64,000 bases of DNA, taken from assembly GCA_031285625.1 (NCBI GenBank), contig JAITVV010000053.1, forward strand, positions 35,180 to 99,179, in the 5' to 3' direction. The stretch is from Prevotella sp. Its GTDB lineage: Bacteria > Bacteroidota > Bacteroidia > Bacteroidales > Dysgonomonadaceae. Both the position numbers and the translations under genes were made by a program. Below the pieces are notes generated by a model. The model saw only the letters and a program-made list of their open reading frames with translations. It ran no database searches and had not been told where the DNA came from. Positions 62,507 to 64,000 of this stretch are shown here, in pieces (within the stretch, counting starts at the first letter, position 1; each line of letters starts with the position of its first letter).

Positions 62507-63127
62507 ATGAGGAACAACAGATTTAATAATCGTAAAGAAGAGTTACATAAAATAAACGGAAATATTCGGGCCAGAGAGGTTCGTTTAGTCGGTGACAATG
62601 TAGAACCGGGAGTTTATTCCATAAATGAAGCATTGCGCTTGGCTGATGATCTTGAACTCGATTTAGTTGAAATCTCCCCGACAGCAGAACCACCTGTCTG
62701 TAGAATAACTGATTATCAGAAATTCCTTTATCAGCAAAAAAAGAAACAGAAAGAAGCTAAAGCTAAATCAGTGAAAGTGGTTGTAAAAGAAATACGTTTC
62801 GGACCGCAAACTGATGATCATGACTTTAACTTTAAGCTGAAACACGCCAAAAGTTTCCTTGAAGAAGGTTCTAAGGTTAAGGCTTTTGTATTCTTTAAAG
62901 GACGCTCTATCCTGTTTAAGGAACAAGGTGAAGTGTTGTTGCTTCGGTTTGCTACCGAGTTGGAAGACTACGGAAAAGTAGACCAGTTGCCTGCACTTGA
63001 AGGTAAAAAGATGATTATGATGATGTCTCCTAAGAAAACTCCGGTAAAAGCAGCTGCCAAGCCGAAGGATGTGGAGAAAAAGGTAAAAGTGGAAAAACCA
63101 CAGGAGCCTAAGAAAGAGGAAGAATAA
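62507..63127 (+). CDS. infC: Translation initiation factor IF-3
   Basis: 206 residues. N-terminal domain with [12 protein letters not shown] and [41 protein letters not shown]-terminal domain with [41 protein letters not shown], the 30S-binding part. A Lys/Pro/Glu-rich tail of about 30 residues follows, typical of Bacteroidetes. It starts with ATG, not the rare AUU used by enterobacteria for autoregulation. First gene of the classical infC-rpmI-rplT operon. Confidence 0.97.
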   Translation: MRNNRFNNRKEELHKINGNIRAREVRLVGDNVEPGVYSINEALRLADDLELDLVEISPTAEPPVCRITDYQKFLYQQKKKQKEAKAKSVKVVVKEIRFGPQTDDHDFNFKLKHAKSFLEEGSKVKAFVFFKGRSILFKEQGEVLLLRFATELEDYGKVDQLPALEGKKMIMMMSPKKTPVKAAAKPKDVEKKVKVEKPQEPKKEEE

Positions 63128-63174
63128 ACAATTATATAAATTGTATTCGTTAATAATTTAATTAATAAACTGAG

Positions 63175-63372
63175 ATGCCAAAAAAGAAGACTAATTCCGG
63201 TGCCAAAAAGAGGTTCGCCCTTACCGGATCAGGAAAAATCAAAAGAAAACATGCTTTCAAAAGTCACATCCTGACTAAGAAAACGAAAAAACAAAAGAGA
63301 AATCTTACTCACTCTTCACTTGTTCACAAAGTAGACGAGAAAGCGGTGAAAAAATTATTAGCTCTTAAATAA
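63175..63372 (+). CDS. rpmI: 50S ribosomal protein L35
   Basis: 65 residues, highly basic: [31 protein letters not shown], then a [10 protein letters not shown] segment. Normal length and the normal place between infC and rplT, 47 nt after infC. Confidence 0.97.
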   Translation: MPKKKTNSGAKKRFALTGSGKIKRKHAFKSHILTKKTKKQKRNLTHSSLVHKVDEKAVKKLLALK

Positions 63373-63478
63373 TCTATTTCGTTTTACAAAAGCAAGTTTT
63401 AAAGATTTATTAACCGGATGTATGCACCAAAGAGTTCCCAAACGAAGGGAGCCGCTGACATTCAAAACAATGTAAATT

Positions 63479-63823
63479 ATGCCAAGATCAGTCAATCATG
63501 TTGCTTCGCGCAACCGCAGAAAAAAAGTACTAAAACTAACAAGAGGTTATTATGGAGCCCGCAAAAATGTGTGGACAGTAGCCAAAAACACATGGGAAAA
63601 AGGTCTTACCTATGCATTCCGTGACCGTCGTGCTAAAAAACGCAACTTCCGCGCACTGTGGATACAACGTATCAACGCTGCTGCACGCCTTGAAGGAATG
63701 TCTTATTCCCGCCTGATGGGAGCTCTTCACAAAAACGGAGTGGAAATCAATCGCAAAGTTCTTGCCGACCTTGCTATGAACCATCCTGAAGCGTTCAAAG
63801 CAATTGTAGATAAAGTAAAATAA
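63479..63823 (+). CDS. rplT: 50S ribosomal protein L20
   Basis: 114 residues with the full L20 signature ([79 protein letters not shown]). It follows rpmI after a 106-nt spacer, long for this operon, which contains a small hairpin and may hold an L20 control element. A strong terminator closes the operon. Confidence 0.97.
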   Translation: MPRSVNHVASRNRRKKVLKLTRGYYGARKNVWTVAKNTWEKGLTYAFRDRRAKKRNFRALWIQRINAAARLEGMSYSRLMGALHKNGVEINRKVLADLAMNHPEAFKAIVDKVK

Positions 63824-63841
63824 ATCACTTTACTATATAAG

Positions 63842-63874
63842 AAAGACCTGACAAAATTGTCCGGTCTTTTTTTA
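63842..63874 (+). terminator. Rho-independent terminator of infC-rpmI-rplT
   Basis: Stem AAGACC.GACA/TGTC.GGTCTT with an AAAT loop and a long T-run, 19 bp after the rplT stop. Confidence 0.93.
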
Positions 63875-63929
63875 TTTAATCCGGATAATAATTTCTTGAA
63901 ATTCTTATATCTAATTGTTAAAAAAGAGA

Positions 63930-63937
63930 TACATTTG
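63930..63937 (+). promoter_or_regulatory. -7 element before the gene at the window end
   Basis: TACATTTG, a perfect TAnnTTTG, 44 bp before an ATG at 63982. No TTTG partner is seen at 19-21 bp. Confidence 0.4.
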
Positions 63938-63981
63938 TTCACCTTATGATTTATTTAAATGTATTACTAAAAACAAATGCC

Positions 63982-64000
63982 ATGAAACGTATCTTTTTAA
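63982..64000 (+). CDS. Start of a further gene, truncated by the window end
   Basis: ATG at 63982 opens MKRIFL..., which looks like the beginning of a signal peptide, behind a -7 element at 63930. Only six codons are visible, so the product cannot be named. Confidence 0.4.

Noticed and set aside
63418-63624. 68-codon frame overlapping the rplT start
   Set aside because: It is out of frame with rplT, which is unmistakable, and has no similarity to any family I know.
1-64000. tRNA or rRNA genes, and transposase genes
   Set aside because: I looked for tRNA-like arms, CCA ends, rRNA signatures and DDE or serine/tyrosine recombinase motifs and found none I could support by eye.

Overview
This window comes from a low-GC member of the Bacteroidota, most likely the Bacteroidales. 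A Dysgonomonas-like gut organism is my best guess, but that is inference. Support comes from a SusC/SusD pair, many secreted glycoside hydrolases behind Bacteroidales-type signal peptides and lipoboxes, promoters of the TTTG/TAnnTTTG type, weak Shine-Dalgarno signals, and short palindromic repeats of a kind common between genes in this phylum.

Layout. (1) 1-622: the 3' end of a LytTR response regulator, followed by a MITE-like element. (2) 830-44611: a very large polysaccharide utilisation locus (PUL) in two arms around a regulator gene. The leftward arm has four transcription units: GH3 alone (30563-27717); SusC-SusD-DUF3823 (27239-21119); GH92-GH43/F5-8C-beta-helix protein-GH3/PA14-GH31 (20961-10366); and GH3/PA14-[SGNH+alpha/beta-hydrolase]-GH35-GH43-GH71/99-like-GH43 (10142-830). 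The rightward unit is GH95-GH71/99-like-DUF5703-ceramidase-like-GH2 (33550-44611), closed by a terminator. The central gene (30865-33432) encodes an apparent transmembrane regulator: LamG-like and Kelch-like domains outside, one membrane helix, and a SARP/AfsR-type winged helix inside. (3) 44682-47504: two NTF2-like proteins, an AraC regulator and a nitrilase-family amidase. (4) 47615-57279: an aromatic amino-acid fermentation cluster (iorA, iorB, aminotransferase, phenylacetate-CoA ligase, ACT protein), interrupted by a GH92, an ankyrin protein and an Imm11-like orphan. (5) 57355-64000: a beta-propeller protein, a membrane pyrophosphatase, infC-rpmI-rplT and the start of a further gene.

The most interesting signal is regulatory. 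Each of the five PUL transcription units is preceded by three to six TTAAT-like boxes (coding strand) at 11-12 bp spacing. In all five, the promoter-proximal box ends exactly 10 nt before an octamer resembling the Bacteroidetes -7 element. Streptomyces SARP proteins bind direct repeats at about 11 bp pitch just upstream of the promoter, so I infer that the membrane-anchored Kelch-SARP protein activates the whole PUL through these arrays. I did not see the same arrangement elsewhere in the window.

A second theme is repeats. Fifteen copies of one 75-120 bp imperfect palindrome, plus several other palindromic families, sit between genes. They supply stop codons and C-terminal residues to some genes and create false N-terminal extensions on others.

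The enzyme set (GH31, GH35, GH2, GH95, GH43, GH3, GH92, GH71/99-like) suggests stepwise removal of xylose, galactose, fucose, arabinose, mannose and glucose from a branched plant-type glycan such as a fucosylated xyloglucan or a related heteroglycan. I see no conventional endo-acting backbone enzyme, so the substrate remains uncertain.
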